Translations under genes and position numbers: made by a program
The notes under the pieces: model-generated
What the model saw: only the letters and a program-made list of their open reading frames with translations
Databases searched by the model: none
What the model was told of the DNA's origin: nothing
Source: Odiellus spinosus
Taxonomy: Eukaryota; Arthropoda; Arachnida; Opiliones; Phalangiidae
Reading direction: 5' to 3'
Assembly (NCBI GenBank): GCA_963920705.1
Contig: OY987232.1
Coordinates: forward strand, 10,815,318 to 10,879,317
DNA length: 64,000 nucleotides
In this document: positions 21,961 through 32,601 of the stretch, piece by piece
Layout of the letters: every line of letters starts with the position of its first letter
Numbering within the stretch: position 1 is the first letter of the stretch

Positions 21961-22382
21961 GGGAGAATGCAACCTAACAACTGTTTTTTATAGATTCCTT
22001 ATCGTTTAAATACGCCACAGCAAAAAAATCACAATTAAATGTTAAACTAGAGTTAAAAATAAATCTTACCCTCAAAGTAGGCTTAGTGGGATTCATAAGG
22101 ATCCTGGATTTCTTCGCATTGGTGGGTGAGCGACCGATGAGCAAAGGCCCGTCATTAATATGAGATCTCAATGAGACTTCCAATAACCTTCCTTTGGTCG
22201 CTGACCCATCATTGAAAAGAATTTCGGATCTGCATAAATCCAGCTAAACCTATTTTTCGGGTTAGTTTTAAATTTATTTCTAGTTTATTATCTGTCTGTA
22301 AATTTATTTACTGGTGGATTATGCGTACTTAAACGATATGGAATCGATAGAGGAAAACAATTTGCGGTTAGGTTGCATTCTC
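21961..22382. mobile_element. MITE family C, unit 1
   Basis: About 420 bp with inverted ends GGGAGAATGCAACCTAACAA and TTAGGTTGCATTCTCC. Matching copies: 26520-26942, 30764-31187, 36289-36712, and a hybrid at 41810-42233. The short minus-strand frames inside (MEVSLRS...) are not genes. Confidence 0.85.
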
Positions 22383-22553
22383 CTTTTAATATATGAGTAA
22401 AACCTTGAAAATTTCTCGCAGTGGAAACCGAGTATAATATGGCTCAGTTTGTAGGCGCAGAAAACATGTTCCGCTGTATGATCTGTTCAATTATAAATTG
22501 AGCGAGTCTATAACTTTGGGGGTGCTGAAATATCAAGGAGGAATGAACTAAAG

Positions 22554-23024
22554 TATAAAAGCAAATTTTGTCAATTGAATCAGAATACCACAATATGGTG
22601 TCTTCTATTCAGGAGATCTCCACGAGGCTTACAATCGCAAGATCTTAGATGCGAGGAAATCAGGATCTCCATGATTTCCGCTAAGCCTATTTGAAGGGTA
22701 AGTTTTAAATTTATTTCTAGTTTAGTATTTGTTTTGTAAACTTTTTATTGGTGGATTAGGCCTATTTAAACAAGAAGTAATCCATAAAAAAATCACTTGT
22801 TATTAGGTCTCATTCTCCCTTTAACAAACTAAAGGTTAACTCGCTCAAGGTAAGGGATACGATGCTATAGAAATCATACGTAGTTGTAATTGCTAACTTA
22901 AGTACTTGCGCCACCTATATAACCATCCGAAGGTTTCGTTTGGCTTACTGCGGAATTGACGGGTGTTCCATTCCTCGGTGGTGTCTCATTTGGAGGGCAT
23001 GATGGACAAATAAGAGGATACTAA
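22554..23024 (+). pseudogene. Plus-strand cuticle-gene relic R1 (CP3 type)
   Basis: Compared with CP3 read 5' to 3', this stretch has the upstream GTATGATCTGTTCAATTATAA, a TATA box (22554-22560) and leader. A partial MITE C copy (22612-22819) then interrupts it. The leader resumes and runs straight into the first donor site without an ATG (CGCTCAAGGTAAGG). Intron 1 follows nearly intact (CTATAGAAATCATACG...AAGTACTTGCGCCAC), then the start of exon 2 (TTGGCTTACTGCGGAATTG) fused directly to the end of exon 3 (GTTCCATTCCTCGGTGGTG...GGACATACTAA-type end). The whole chitin-binding core is gone, so it is non-functional. It is divergently oriented relative to CP6. Confidence 0.85.
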
Positions 23025-23039
23025 ACTGTTGAATTGTTG

Positions 23040-23711
23040 AGTGTTAGATTTTAAGAAAATATTAAATTATTGAATCAATTTTGTTCACCTACATTTGAGA
23101 GATGAACAATTAAATAAAATACATATTTCAGATTTATCTTGCAAAATTACAATAGAATAGTAATAAAAATATATATTAACATTCGTTTTTTCTCGCAAAC
23201 CTAAATGTATCTAATTTAGTTCATCTTGAAGTTTCATCCAAATAGTTACAGATTTTAATGAAGTATTTTTTTTCTTTTTACCTGCACAACTGAACTTTAG
23301 TATAGGGGGAAGTTATACACTCGTTGTTTCTGTCTTTATGTGTGTGTGTGTGACTGTCTCTCCGAAATAACTGTAACCGGATATCACTATTGATACTAAA
23401 ATAGTAATTGCCTTAATAGACCCAGGTTTACTCTTCGTAATCTTCATACAGTGTTTAGTACAACACGGGAGGGTCGTGTGAGGGATGGAAGCAACCTTAA
23501 AGTACAAAGGAATCACTTAAGGTGTATAGTGAACGAATCCAACTTGGTCAAGATTGTTCAGTTCACTACCACCTTTCTCCTATTTATGCATGTCCATCCA
23601 GCAGTGACTCATTAATTTGAAACCAATCCTACAATTTGATTACAAATTAACTACACCACCATCAGACTTCCATGCGGAATCGACAGTCCGAAATTAACTC
23701 CCACCACCCAA
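23040..23711. other. Unit 1 spacer, no gene
   Basis: Repeated spacer with a short GT run near 23338-23353. The 67-codon minus-strand frame beginning MIPLYFKVASIPHTTL recurs in other units but is disrupted or length-variable across the GT run, which argues against coding. Confidence 0.5.
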
Positions 23712-23909
23712 CCGTCCATCTTCCACTCAACTCCTTCCTCTACGAGTCTTTTTGGTACCAAGCTCCAAGGGATACAAGGAACGTCAAGGGATTGGATGGA
23801 CAGGCTCTCACCCCAATTTCATGGTTGCATCGCTCGACTAGGTTACTTTCGTTAGTCTGTCTAATATGGCTTTGCGGACGCTACCTTCCGGAATTACCGT
23901 AAATTGACC
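23712..23909. other. About 197-bp segment present only in unit 1
   Basis: Units 2-5 read continuously CCACCACCCAACCTAGTGGCG, while unit 1 carries extra DNA between AACC and CCTAGTGG. It is either an insertion into unit 1 or the ancestral state lost elsewhere. No target duplication or inverted ends are clear. Confidence 0.7.
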
Positions 23910-24078
23910 TAGTGGCGTGATATCTTTTGGTGAATTGAAACGTAATATGTATTTGAATTATAAATAAAAATATTAAAATGGTTTATCTTAATATAATTAT
24001 TAATTTAGCTGAAACATGAATCCAAAATAATTTAGAAGACATTTAAGATTTATATTTTAGACAAACTCAAAACTTAAG

Positions 24079-24155
24079 AAAAGGTGCGTTCACACGGGCT
24101 TTAAAAACAAAAATCACATAAGATTAGAGAAAAGACGCGTTCACACGGGTATCCG
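24079..24155. repeat. Two-copy GCGTTCACACGGG minisatellite
   Basis: A pair of GYGCGTTCACACGGG motifs about 57 bp apart, matching the 11766-12296 family. Repeated near 28463-28540, 33953-34020 and 39473-39540; truncated in unit 5 near 43303-43360. Confidence 0.75.
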
Positions 24156-24561
24156 ATGAATATATGGCTCGTACAATATTCATGAACATTGGAAATGGCT
24201 TTTCCCCATTAGATGTTATTATAAAATTTTACTTCGTCCTAACCTGGAAAAAAGACTATTTTCCACAGAAGCAGGTTCTATTTAACGGCTCTTTTTGTTG
24301 ATTTCAAGGTGGCCAAAGTAATAACTTCAATAGAAAAAGGTGCTTTTTAACGGCTTGTTTGTTGGTATTATTTCGCAATTCGGAAATTATGTAGGCTTCT
24401 ATAAGTATTTTTGTGTCAATACTTCACATTTAAGTTTAAATACATATTTAGACATTATTCTTCAATAAGGTTTAACTATAAATTTTAAAAGTTGAACAGA
24501 TAATGATGTCAAATCAGAAATTTCTTGGTATTGCGCGGAGACATACGCGATAAAAGAGTAA

Positions 24562-24670
24562 AGGTGGATGCACACTGACTTGTTTTCAAGCGTATCAGGC
24601 ACTTGCGCTCATTGAAGTTTATGGGCACGCGAGCGTGAATAAGCGAAAACTCGACCGTGTGCATCCGCCT
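24562..24670. mobile_element. 109-bp MITE, TAA target duplication
   Basis: The ends AGGTGGATGCACAC (AGGCGGATGCACAC in sister units) and GTGTGCATCCGCCT are inverted, flanked by TAA at 24559-24561 and 24671-24673. A 3-bp TWA duplication fits the PIF/Harbinger superfamily. Copies: 28949-29057, 34457-34565, 39977-40085; lost from unit 5 by deletion. Confidence 0.8.
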
Positions 24671-24679
24671 TAACATTTT

Positions 24680-25098
24680 ACGCCAATTCTGCCACTCTTT
24701 TTCTTAATTGTTTTTACGTCCAATCATCGTTGTTCTCCCTATGACCAGACACACTTGCGTCAATTTTAATATTTTAGTTTAATTTTGGTTAGGTTAGATC
24801 ACGTGGTTGTCGAGGAGGTAGTTTTGGTTTCCCAACTTGTTAATTTAAAACTTTCTTTAATCCCGGTATCAATAATTCGAGAATTTTTTTTTTTGTATAT
24901 CGTTTATCAGATTTTCTTAGTTACTGAAATGAATTCTTAATACAATGGTATAATTTAATATTTTTGTAATTTCATGAAAACTAACCTTACCAAACTTTTA
25001 TTTGTTTCTAATAGTATAAATCCGCTTATTTAATTAGTAAGATATTATTGTGAAATTTAGTAATGAGCCCAGAAGAAAATTTATAGGTCAATAAATAA
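24680..25098. other. CP6 downstream region, no gene
   Basis: AT-rich 3' flank of CP6. No open frame with features seen. Confidence 0.45.
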
Positions 25099-25104
25099 TT
25101 TATT
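25099..25104 (-). terminator. Polyadenylation signal of CP6
   Basis: Minus-strand AATAAA about 175 bp beyond the CP6 stop. Conserved at 29463-29468, 34988-34993, 40509-40514 and 43627-43632 for CP7-CP10. Confidence 0.6.
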
Positions 25105-25278
25105 TACGGGAAAAGAAATGACAATCGTTTGGCAATTGAATTGTTTGGTCAAATAAATAGTATGTAGTTTTAACGAGGTAAGGCTAAAACACCGAAAAAT
25201 ATAATCGAAATGATCTAATGTCGCTTGCATCACAGTGAATAGTTCCCATAAATTAAAGATTTTCACTGCAAGCTCAGT

Positions 25279-25976
25279 TTAGTAATAACCCCCGATTTGT
25301 CCGTCATGTCCACCAGTTTGGACACCACCAATGGATGGAACAGCTTGGGGACCACCATAAGCGGCAGCAGCGGCGTAATGTTGGACGGTTCCTGGTTCGT
25401 TGGTCAAGATCTTAGCACGGAATCCTAAACCATCGGCGACGTAGCTGACGGTACGGGCACGGCCATCAATATCGTGGATTTGGTAAGATCCAACGGCGTG
25501 TCCTGGTCCCCCTTGTTCGTGGCGACTGTTCTTGGCACCATCGTGACCAACAATATCGTAACCAAAAGCATATTGACCGTGAGGCTAAAATAATGCGCTC
25601 GATTAGTTTTTTGAATCTACAAATTATTCGGGATAAAAGTTGCTCAAATATTACTTGTTGATTCCTGTAGGTGTTACTGACACCGCCTCCGATTCCGCAA
25701 TAAGCATAACCCAAAAGGGCGGCGAGGATGGCTACCTAAATTCATAGAAATAATTATTTAAGAATAATTTTCAAATTATGAATAATATAATCTTTCACAA
25801 ATTTTTGCGATTAGTTTTAAATTTAGGTTAAATTAGAATTTCAGCGTGGGGTTTTCTTATGTCATGTTATAAAACAAAGTGCATCATGGAGCATATATAT
25901 TACAATTACGCATTTCTAAATTGTATTTTCTAAGTACGATTATTCGTCGAATTCAATATTTTACCTTAGCAATCAT
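25279..25976 (-). CDS. Cuticle protein CP6, arachnid-type chitin-binding (RR) family
   Basis: Exons 25976-25965 (MIAK), 25735-25655 and 25584-25279; introns 229 and 70 bp; 132 aa. Signal peptide MIAKVAILAALLGYAYC (1-17), then a short mature N-terminus GIGGGVSNTYRNQQ. The chitin-binding core spans residues about 36-97: QYAFGYDIVGHDGAKNSRHE, GSYQIHDIDGRARTVSYVAD (63-82), GFRA (85-88), TNEPGT (92-97). The aromatic residues of the core are thought in this family to stack against chitin. An alanine run (102-106), a GGPQAVPSIGG segment and a GGHDGQIGGYY tail follow. CP7-CP10 encode the same protein. The extracellular structural role is from family knowledge; stage and tissue of expression cannot be read from sequence. 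Confidence 0.95.
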
Positions 25977-26055
25977 ATTTCACAAAATCTTGGAATTAAT
26001 CCTGGTTTACTTGGAAGGTGGATTGAATGTGATTGATTTTCAATATTAATTTTCG

Positions 26056-26063
26056 TTTTTATA
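26056..26063 (-). promoter_or_regulatory. TATA box of CP6
   Basis: Minus-strand TATAAAAA lies 80 bp upstream of the ATG. A TCAATCACATTC stretch about 30 bp downstream would suit an arthropod TCA-type initiator. Confidence 0.7.
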
Positions 26064-26259
26064 CTAAAGAAAAATTTCACCCATGATCAATTATATGGGT
26101 GTGGGTGTATTGTATATTTATTATGGTGTTGTTATTGGGTCAAAATCATTTTAAGCGTTCAATATGTAACAAGTTCTGTACAATTGGTTTTATTTGATGC
26201 AAGAAACATTTTATAATCGTGAATTTTAAATGACATAGTGTCCACGGTTTAGATATAAC

Positions 26260-26325
26260 TTATAAATTGATCACGGACGGATACTTCGTGGATCCACGAA
26301 GTATCCGTCCGTGATCAATTTATAA
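26260..26325. repeat. Perfect 66-bp palindrome upstream of CP6
   Basis: Two 33-bp arms meet at GTGGATCCAC with no mismatch and no spacer. The palindrome is part of an approximately 110-bp insertion present only in unit 1, flanked by the direct repeat AACATTTTATA; the other units read straight through GCAAGAAACATTTTATATT. Confidence 0.9.
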
Positions 26326-26519
26326 ACATTTTATATTTATTCGAAAAACGTAATGAAATTTAAAACTGACTCGGACTTTAAGTGATGGTGATTTAGATGT
26401 CCGTAGCTAGGGAATAAAATTTGAGCGGCCCAAACACAATAGTAAAATTAGATCTTCAAAGCAAAAAGGCAAAAATAGCAAAAAAACAAAATGGAATATG
26501 CTTTTACTTTTCGGTAAAA

Positions 26520-26942
26520 GGGAGAATGCTACCTAACAACTGTTTTTTATAGATTCCTTATCGTTTAAATACACCACAGCAAAAAAATCACAATTAAATG
26601 TTAAACTAGAGTTAAAGTTAAATCTTACCCTGAAAATAGGCTTAGTTGGATTCATAAGGATCCTGAATTTCTTCGCATTGGTGGGTGAGGGACCGATGAG
26701 CAAAGGCCCGTCGTTAAGACGAGATCTCAATGAGACTTCCAATAACCTTCGATTGGTCGCTGACCCATCATTGAGAATTATTTGGGATCTGCATGAATCC
26801 AGCTAAACCTATTTTTCGGGTTAGTTTTAAATTTATTTCTAGTTTATTATCTGTCTGTAAATTTATTTACTGGTGGATTATGCGTACTTAAACGATATGG
26901 AATCAATAGAGGAAAACAATTTGCGGTTAGGTTGCATTCTCC
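26520..26942. mobile_element. MITE family C, unit 2
   Basis: Same inverted ends and position as the unit 1 copy. Confidence 0.85.
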
Positions 26943-27109
26943 TTTTAATATTTGAGTAAAACGTTGAAAATTCGCGCAGTGGAAACCGAGGATAATATGG
27001 CTCAGTTTGTAGGCGCAGAAAACACGTTCCCCTGTATGATCTGTTCAATTATAAATGGAGCGAGTCTAACTTTGGGGGTGCTGAAATATCAAGGAGGAAT
27101 GAACTAAAG

Positions 27110-27594
27110 TATAAAAGCAAATTTTTTCAATTAAATCAGAATATCACAATATGGTGGCTTCTATTCAGGAGATCTCCACGAGGCTTGCAATCAAATTCAA
27201 TGGGTTGCAAGAGCTTAGATGCGAGGAAATCAGGATCTCCATGATTTCCATTAAGCCTATTTTTAGGGTAAGTTTTAAATTTATTTCTAGTTTAGTATTT
27301 GTTTTTTAAACTTTTTATTGGTGGATTAGGCCTATTTAAACAAGAAGTAATCCATAAAAAAATCACTTGTTATTAGGTTTCATTCTCCCTTTAACAAACT
27401 AAAGGTTAACTCGCTCAAGGTAAGGGATACGATGCTATAGAAATCATACGTAGTTGTAATTGCTAACTTAAGTACTTGCGCCACCTATATAATCATCCTC
27501 AGGTTTCGTTTGGCTTACTGCGGAATTGACGGGTGTTCCATTCCTCGGTGGTGTCTCATTTGGAGGGCATGATGGACAAATAAGAGGATACTAA
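27110..27594 (+). pseudogene. Plus-strand cuticle-gene relic R2
   Basis: Second copy of the CP3-type relic, with TATA box at 27110-27116, a partial MITE C across the leader, no ATG, intron 1, and the exon 2 start fused to the exon 3 end. It ends GGACAAATAAGAGGATACTAA as in R1. It lies divergently about 1.05 kb from the CP6 TATA box. Confidence 0.85.
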
Positions 27595-27599
27595 ACTGT

Positions 27600-29460
27600 T
27601 GAATTGTTGAGTGTTAGATTTTAAGAAAATATTAAATTATTGAATCAATTTTGTTCACCTACATTTGAGAGATGAACAATTAAATAAAATACATATTTCA
27701 GATTTATCTTGCAAAATTACAATAGAATAGTAATAAAAATATATATTAACATTCGTTTTTTTTTCTCGCAAACCTAATTGTAACTAATTTAGTTCATCTT
27801 GAAGTTTCATCCAAATAGTTACAGATTTTAATGAAGTATTTTTTTCTTTTTACCTGCACAACTGAACTTTAGTATAGGGGGAAGTTATACACTCGTTGTT
27901 TCTGTCTTTATGTGTGTGTGTGTGTGTGGGACTGTCTCTCCGAAATAACAGTAACCGGATATCACTATTGATACTAAAATAGTAATTGCCTTAATAGACC
28001 CAGGTTTACTCTCTGTAATCTTCATACAGTGTTTAGTCCAACACGGGAGGGTCGTGTGTGGGATGGAAGCAACCTTAAAGTACAAAGGAATCACTTAAGG
28101 TGTATAGTGAACGAATCCAACTTGGCCAAGATTGTTCAGTTCACTACCACCTTTCTCCTATTTATACATGTCCATCCAGCAGTGACTCATTAATTTGAAA
28201 CCAATCCTACAATTTGATTAAAAATTAACTACACCACCATCAGACTTCCATGCGGAATCGACAGTCCGAAATTAACTCCCACCACCCAACCTAGTGGCGT
28301 GATATATTTTGGTGAATTGAAACGTAATATGCATTTGAATTATAAATAAAAATATTAAAATGGTTTATCTTAATATAATTATTAATTTAGCTGAAACATG
28401 AATCCAAAATAATTTAGAAGACATTTAAGATTTATATTTTAGACAAACTCAAAACTTAAGAAAAGACGCGTTCACACGGGCATTAAAGTCAAAAATCACA
28501 TAACATTAGAGAAAAGACGCGTTCACACGGGTATCCGATGGATATATGGCTCGTACAATATTCATGAACATTGGAAATGGCTTTTCCCCATTAGATGTTA
28601 TTACAAAATTTTACTTCGTCCTAACCTGGAAAAAAGACTATTTTCCACAGAAGCAGGTTCTATTTAACGGCTCTTTTTGTTGATTTCAAGGTGGCCAAAG
28701 TATAGATAACCCAACCTTGAAAAAAGCAATAACTTCAATAGAAAAAGGTGCTTTTTAACGGCTTGTTTGTTGGTATTATTTCGCAATTCGGAAATTATGT
28801 AGGCTTCTATAAGTATTTTTGTGTCAATACATATTTAGACATTATTCTTCAATAAGGTTTAACTATAAATTTTAAAAGTTGAACAGATAATGATGTCAAA
28901 TCAGAAATTTCTTGGTATTGCTCGGAGACATACGCGATAAAAGAGTAAAGGCGGATGCACACTGACTTGTTTTCAAGCGTATCAGGCACCTGCGCGCATT
29001 GAAGTTTATGGGCACGCGAGCGTGAATAAGCGAAAACTCGACCGTGTGCATCCGCCTTAACATTTTACGCCAATTCTGCCACTCTTTTTCTTAATTGTTT
29101 TTGCGTCCAATCATCGTTGTTGTATGACCAGACACACTTGGGTCAATTTTAATATTTTAGTTTAGTTTTGGCTAGGTTAGATCACGTGGTTGTTGAGGAG
29201 GTAGTTTTGGTTTCCCAACTTGTTAATTTAAAACTTTCTTTAATCCCGGTATCAATAATTCGAGAATTTTTTTTTTTTTGTATATCGTTTATCAGATTTT
29301 CTTAATACAATGGTATAATTTAATATTTTTGTAATTTCATGAAAACTAACCTGACCAAACTTTTATTTTTTCTAATAGTATCAATCCGCTTATTTAATTA
29401 GTAAGATATTATTGTGAAATTTAGTAATGAGCCCAGAAGAAAATTTATAGGTCAATAAAT
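27600..29460. other. Unit 2 spacer, no gene
   Basis: Contains a GT run (27911-27928), the minisatellite pair and a TAA-flanked 109-bp MITE (28949-29057). It lacks the 197-bp segment of unit 1 and the Helitron of units 3 and 4, so it preserves the Helitron empty site at about 28339. Confidence 0.6.
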
Positions 29461-29641
29461 AATTTATTTACGGGAAAAGAAATGACAATCGTTTGGCATT
29501 GAATTGTTTGGTCAAATAAGTAGTATGTAGTTTGAACGAGGTAAGGCTAAAACACCGAAAAATATAATCGTAATGATCTAATGTCGCTTGCATCACAGTG
29601 AATAGTTCCCATAAAGTAAAGATTTTCACTGCAAGCTCAGT

Positions 29642-30339
29642 TTAGTAATAACCCCCGATTTGTCCGTCATGTCCACCAGTTTGGACACCACCAATGGATG
29701 GAACAGCTTGGGGACCACCATAAGCGGCAGCAGCGGCGTAATGTTGGACGGTTCCTGGTTCGTTGGTCAAGATCTTAGCACGGAATCCTAAACCATCGGC
29801 GACGTAGCTGACGGTACGGGCACGGCCATCAATATCGTGGATTTGGTAAGATCCAACGGCGTGTCCTGGTCCCCCTTGTTCGTGGCGACTGTTCTTGGCA
29901 CCATCGTGACCAACAATATCGTAACCAAAAGCATATTGACCGTGAGGCTAAAATAATGCGCTCGATTAGTTTTTTGAATCTACAAATTATTCGGGATAAA
30001 AGTTGCTCAAATATTACTTGTTGATTCCTGTAGGTGTTACTGACACCGCCTCCGATTCCGCAATAAGCATAACCCAAAAGGGCGGCGAGGATGGCTACCT
30101 AAATTCATAGAAATAATTATTTAAGAATAATTTTCAAATTATGAATAATATTATCTTTCACAAATTTTTGCGATTAGTTTTAAATTTAGGTTAAATTAGA
30201 ATTTCAGCGTGGGGTTTTCTTATGTCATGTTATAAAACAAAGTGCATCATGGAGCATATATATTACAATTACGCATTTCTAAATTGTATTTTCTAAATAC
30301 GATTATTCGTCGAATTCAATATTTTACCTTAGCAATCAT
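29642..30339 (-). CDS. Cuticle protein CP7, identical product to CP6
   Basis: Exons 30339-30328, 30098-30018 and 29947-29642; introns 229 and 70 bp; 132 aa. No amino-acid difference from CP6, and I found no coding-nucleotide difference either. Nearest differences are single bases in intron 1 and in upstream sequence (for example GTTACAAG versus GTAACAAG). Same secreted chitin-binding cuticle protein. Confidence 0.94.
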
Positions 30340-30418
30340 ATTTCACAAAATCTTGGAATTAATCCTGGTTTACTTGGAAGGTGGATTGAATGTGATTGAT
30401 TTTCAATATTAATTTTCG

Positions 30419-30426
30419 TTTTTATA
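30419..30426 (-). promoter_or_regulatory. TATA box of CP7
   Basis: Minus-strand TATAAAAA, 80 bp upstream of the ATG, identical context to CP6. Confidence 0.7.
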
Positions 30427-30763
30427 CTAAAGAAAAATTTCACCCATGATCAATTATATGGGTGTGGGTGTATTGTATATTTATTATGGTGTTGTTATTG
30501 GGTCAAAATCATTTTAAGCGTTCAATATGTTACAAGTTCTGTACAACTGGTTTTATTTGATGCAAGAAACATTTTATATTTATTCGAAAAACGTGATGAA
30601 TTTTAAAACTGACTCGGACTTAAAGTGATGGTGATTTAGATGTCCGTAGCTAGGGAATAAAATTCGAGCGGCCCAAACACAATAGTAAAATTAGGATCTT
30701 CAAAGCAAAAAGGCAAATATAGCAAAAAAACAAAATGGAATATGCTTTTACTTTTCGGTAAAA

Positions 30764-31187
30764 GGGAGAATGCAACCTAACAACTGTTTTTTATAGATTC
30801 CTTATCGTTTAAATACACCACAGCAAAAAAAATCACAATTAAATGTTAAACTAGAGTTAAAGTTAAATCTTGCCCTGAAAATAGGCTTAGTTGGATTCAT
30901 AAGGATCCTGAATTTCTTCGCATTGGTGGGTGAGCGACCGATGAGCAAAGGTCCGTCGTTAAGACAAGATCTCAATGAGACTTCCAATAACCTTCGATTG
31001 GTCGCTGACCCATCATTGAGAAGAATTTGGGATCTGCATGAATCCAGCTAAACCTATTTTTCGGGTTAGTTTTAAATTTATTTCTAGTTTATTATCTGTC
31101 TGTAAATTTATTTACTGGTGGATTATGCGTACTTAAACGATATGGAATCAATAGAGGAAAACAATTTGCGGTTAGGTTGCATTCTCC
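30764..31187. mobile_element. MITE family C, unit 3
   Basis: Same inverted ends and position as the unit 1 copy; identical to the unit 4 copy where compared. Confidence 0.85.
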
Positions 31188-31354
31188 TTTTAATATTTGA
31201 GTAAAACGTTGAAAATTCGCGCAGTGGAAACCGAGTATAATATGGCTCAGTTTGTAGGCGCAGAAAACACGTTCCCCTGTATGATCTGTTCAATTATAAA
31301 TGGAGCGAGTCTAACTTTGGGGGTGATGAAATATCAAGGAGGAATGAACTAAAG

Positions 31355-31828
31355 TATAAAAGCAAATTTTTTCAATTGAATCAGAATATCACAATATGGT
31401 GGCTTCTATTCAGGAGATCTCCACGAGGCTTGCAATCAAATTCAATGGGTTGCAAGAGCTTAGATGCGAGGAAATCAGGATCTCCATGATTTCCGCTAAG
31501 CCTATTTTTAGGGTAAGTTTTAAATTTATTTCTAGTTTAGTATTTGTTTTGTAAACTTTTTATTGGTGGATTAGGCCTATTTAAACAAGAAGTAATCCAT
31601 AAAAAAATCACTTGTTATTAGGTTTCATTCTCCCTTTAACAAACTACAGGTTAACTCGCTCAAGGTAAGGGAAACGATGCTATAGAAACCATACGTAGTT
31701 GTAATTGCTAACTTAAGTACTTGCGCCACCTAGATAACCATCCTCAGGTTTCGTTTGGCTTACTGCGGAATTGACGGGTGTTCCATTCCTCGGTGGTGTC
31801 TCATTTGGAGGGCATGATGGACAAATAA
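31355..31828 (+). pseudogene. Plus-strand cuticle-gene relic R3
   Basis: Third relic, TATA box 31355-31361. In this copy the final GAGGATAC is also deleted, so the end reads GGACAAATAAACTG. Shared with R4, which confirms that units 3 and 4 are sister copies. Confidence 0.85.
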
Positions 31829-32082
31829 ACTGTTGAATTGTTGTGTGTTAGATTTTAAGAAAATATTAAATTATTGAACCAATTTTGACCTTTAAAATCT
31901 TCTTGTCACCTACATTTGAGAGATGAACAATTAAATAAAATACATATTTCAGATTTATCTTGCAAAATTACAATAGAATAGTAATAAATATATATAACCA
32001 TTCGTTTTTTTCTCGCAAACCTAAATGTAACTAATTTAGTTCATCTTGAAGTTTCATCCAAATAGTTACAGATTTTAATGAA

Positions 32083-32085
<3 letters not shown>

Positions 32086-32124
<39 letters not shown>
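32086..32124. repeat. 39-bp T homopolymer, unit 3
   Basis: T-run expanded from about 7-9 T in units 1, 2 and 5. The matching run in unit 4 is 34 T (37611-37644). Confidence 0.9.
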
Positions 32125-32126
<2 letters not shown>

Positions 32127-32601
32127 CTTCACAACTGAACTTTAGTATAGGGGGAAGTTATACACTCGTTGTTTCTGTCTTTATGTGTGTGTGACTGTCT
32201 CTCCGAAATAACTGTAACCGGATATCACTACTGATAATAAAATTGTAATTGCCTTAATAGACCCAGGTTTACTCTCTGTAATCTTCATACAGTGTTTAGT
32301 ACAACACGGGAGGGTCGTGTGTGGGATGGAAGCAACCTTAAAGTACAAAGGAATCATTTAAGGTGTATAGTGAAGGAATCCAACTTGGCCAGATTGTTCA
32401 GTTCATTACCACCTTTCTCCTATTTATACATGTCCATCCAGCAGTGACTCATTAATATGAAACCAATCCTACAATTTGATTACAAATTAACTACACCACC
32501 ATCAGTCTTCCATGCGGAATCGACAGTCCGAAATTAACTCCCACCACCCAACCTAGTGGCGTGATATCTTATTGTGAATTGAAACGTAATATGCATTTGA
32601 A

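Noticed and set aside
21974-22183. MEVSLRS... frame recurring in five units
   Set aside because: It lies within MITE family C, and its length and end vary with A-run indels between copies.
23313-23516. MIPLYFKVASIPHTTL... frame recurring in several units
   Set aside because: It spans a variable GT dinucleotide run and is absent or altered in units 3 and 4, so coding is unlikely.
25466-25714. 82-codon minus-strand frame repeated in each CP6-type unit
   Set aside because: It reads exon 2 through intron 2 without splicing; the spliced model gives the conserved cuticle protein.
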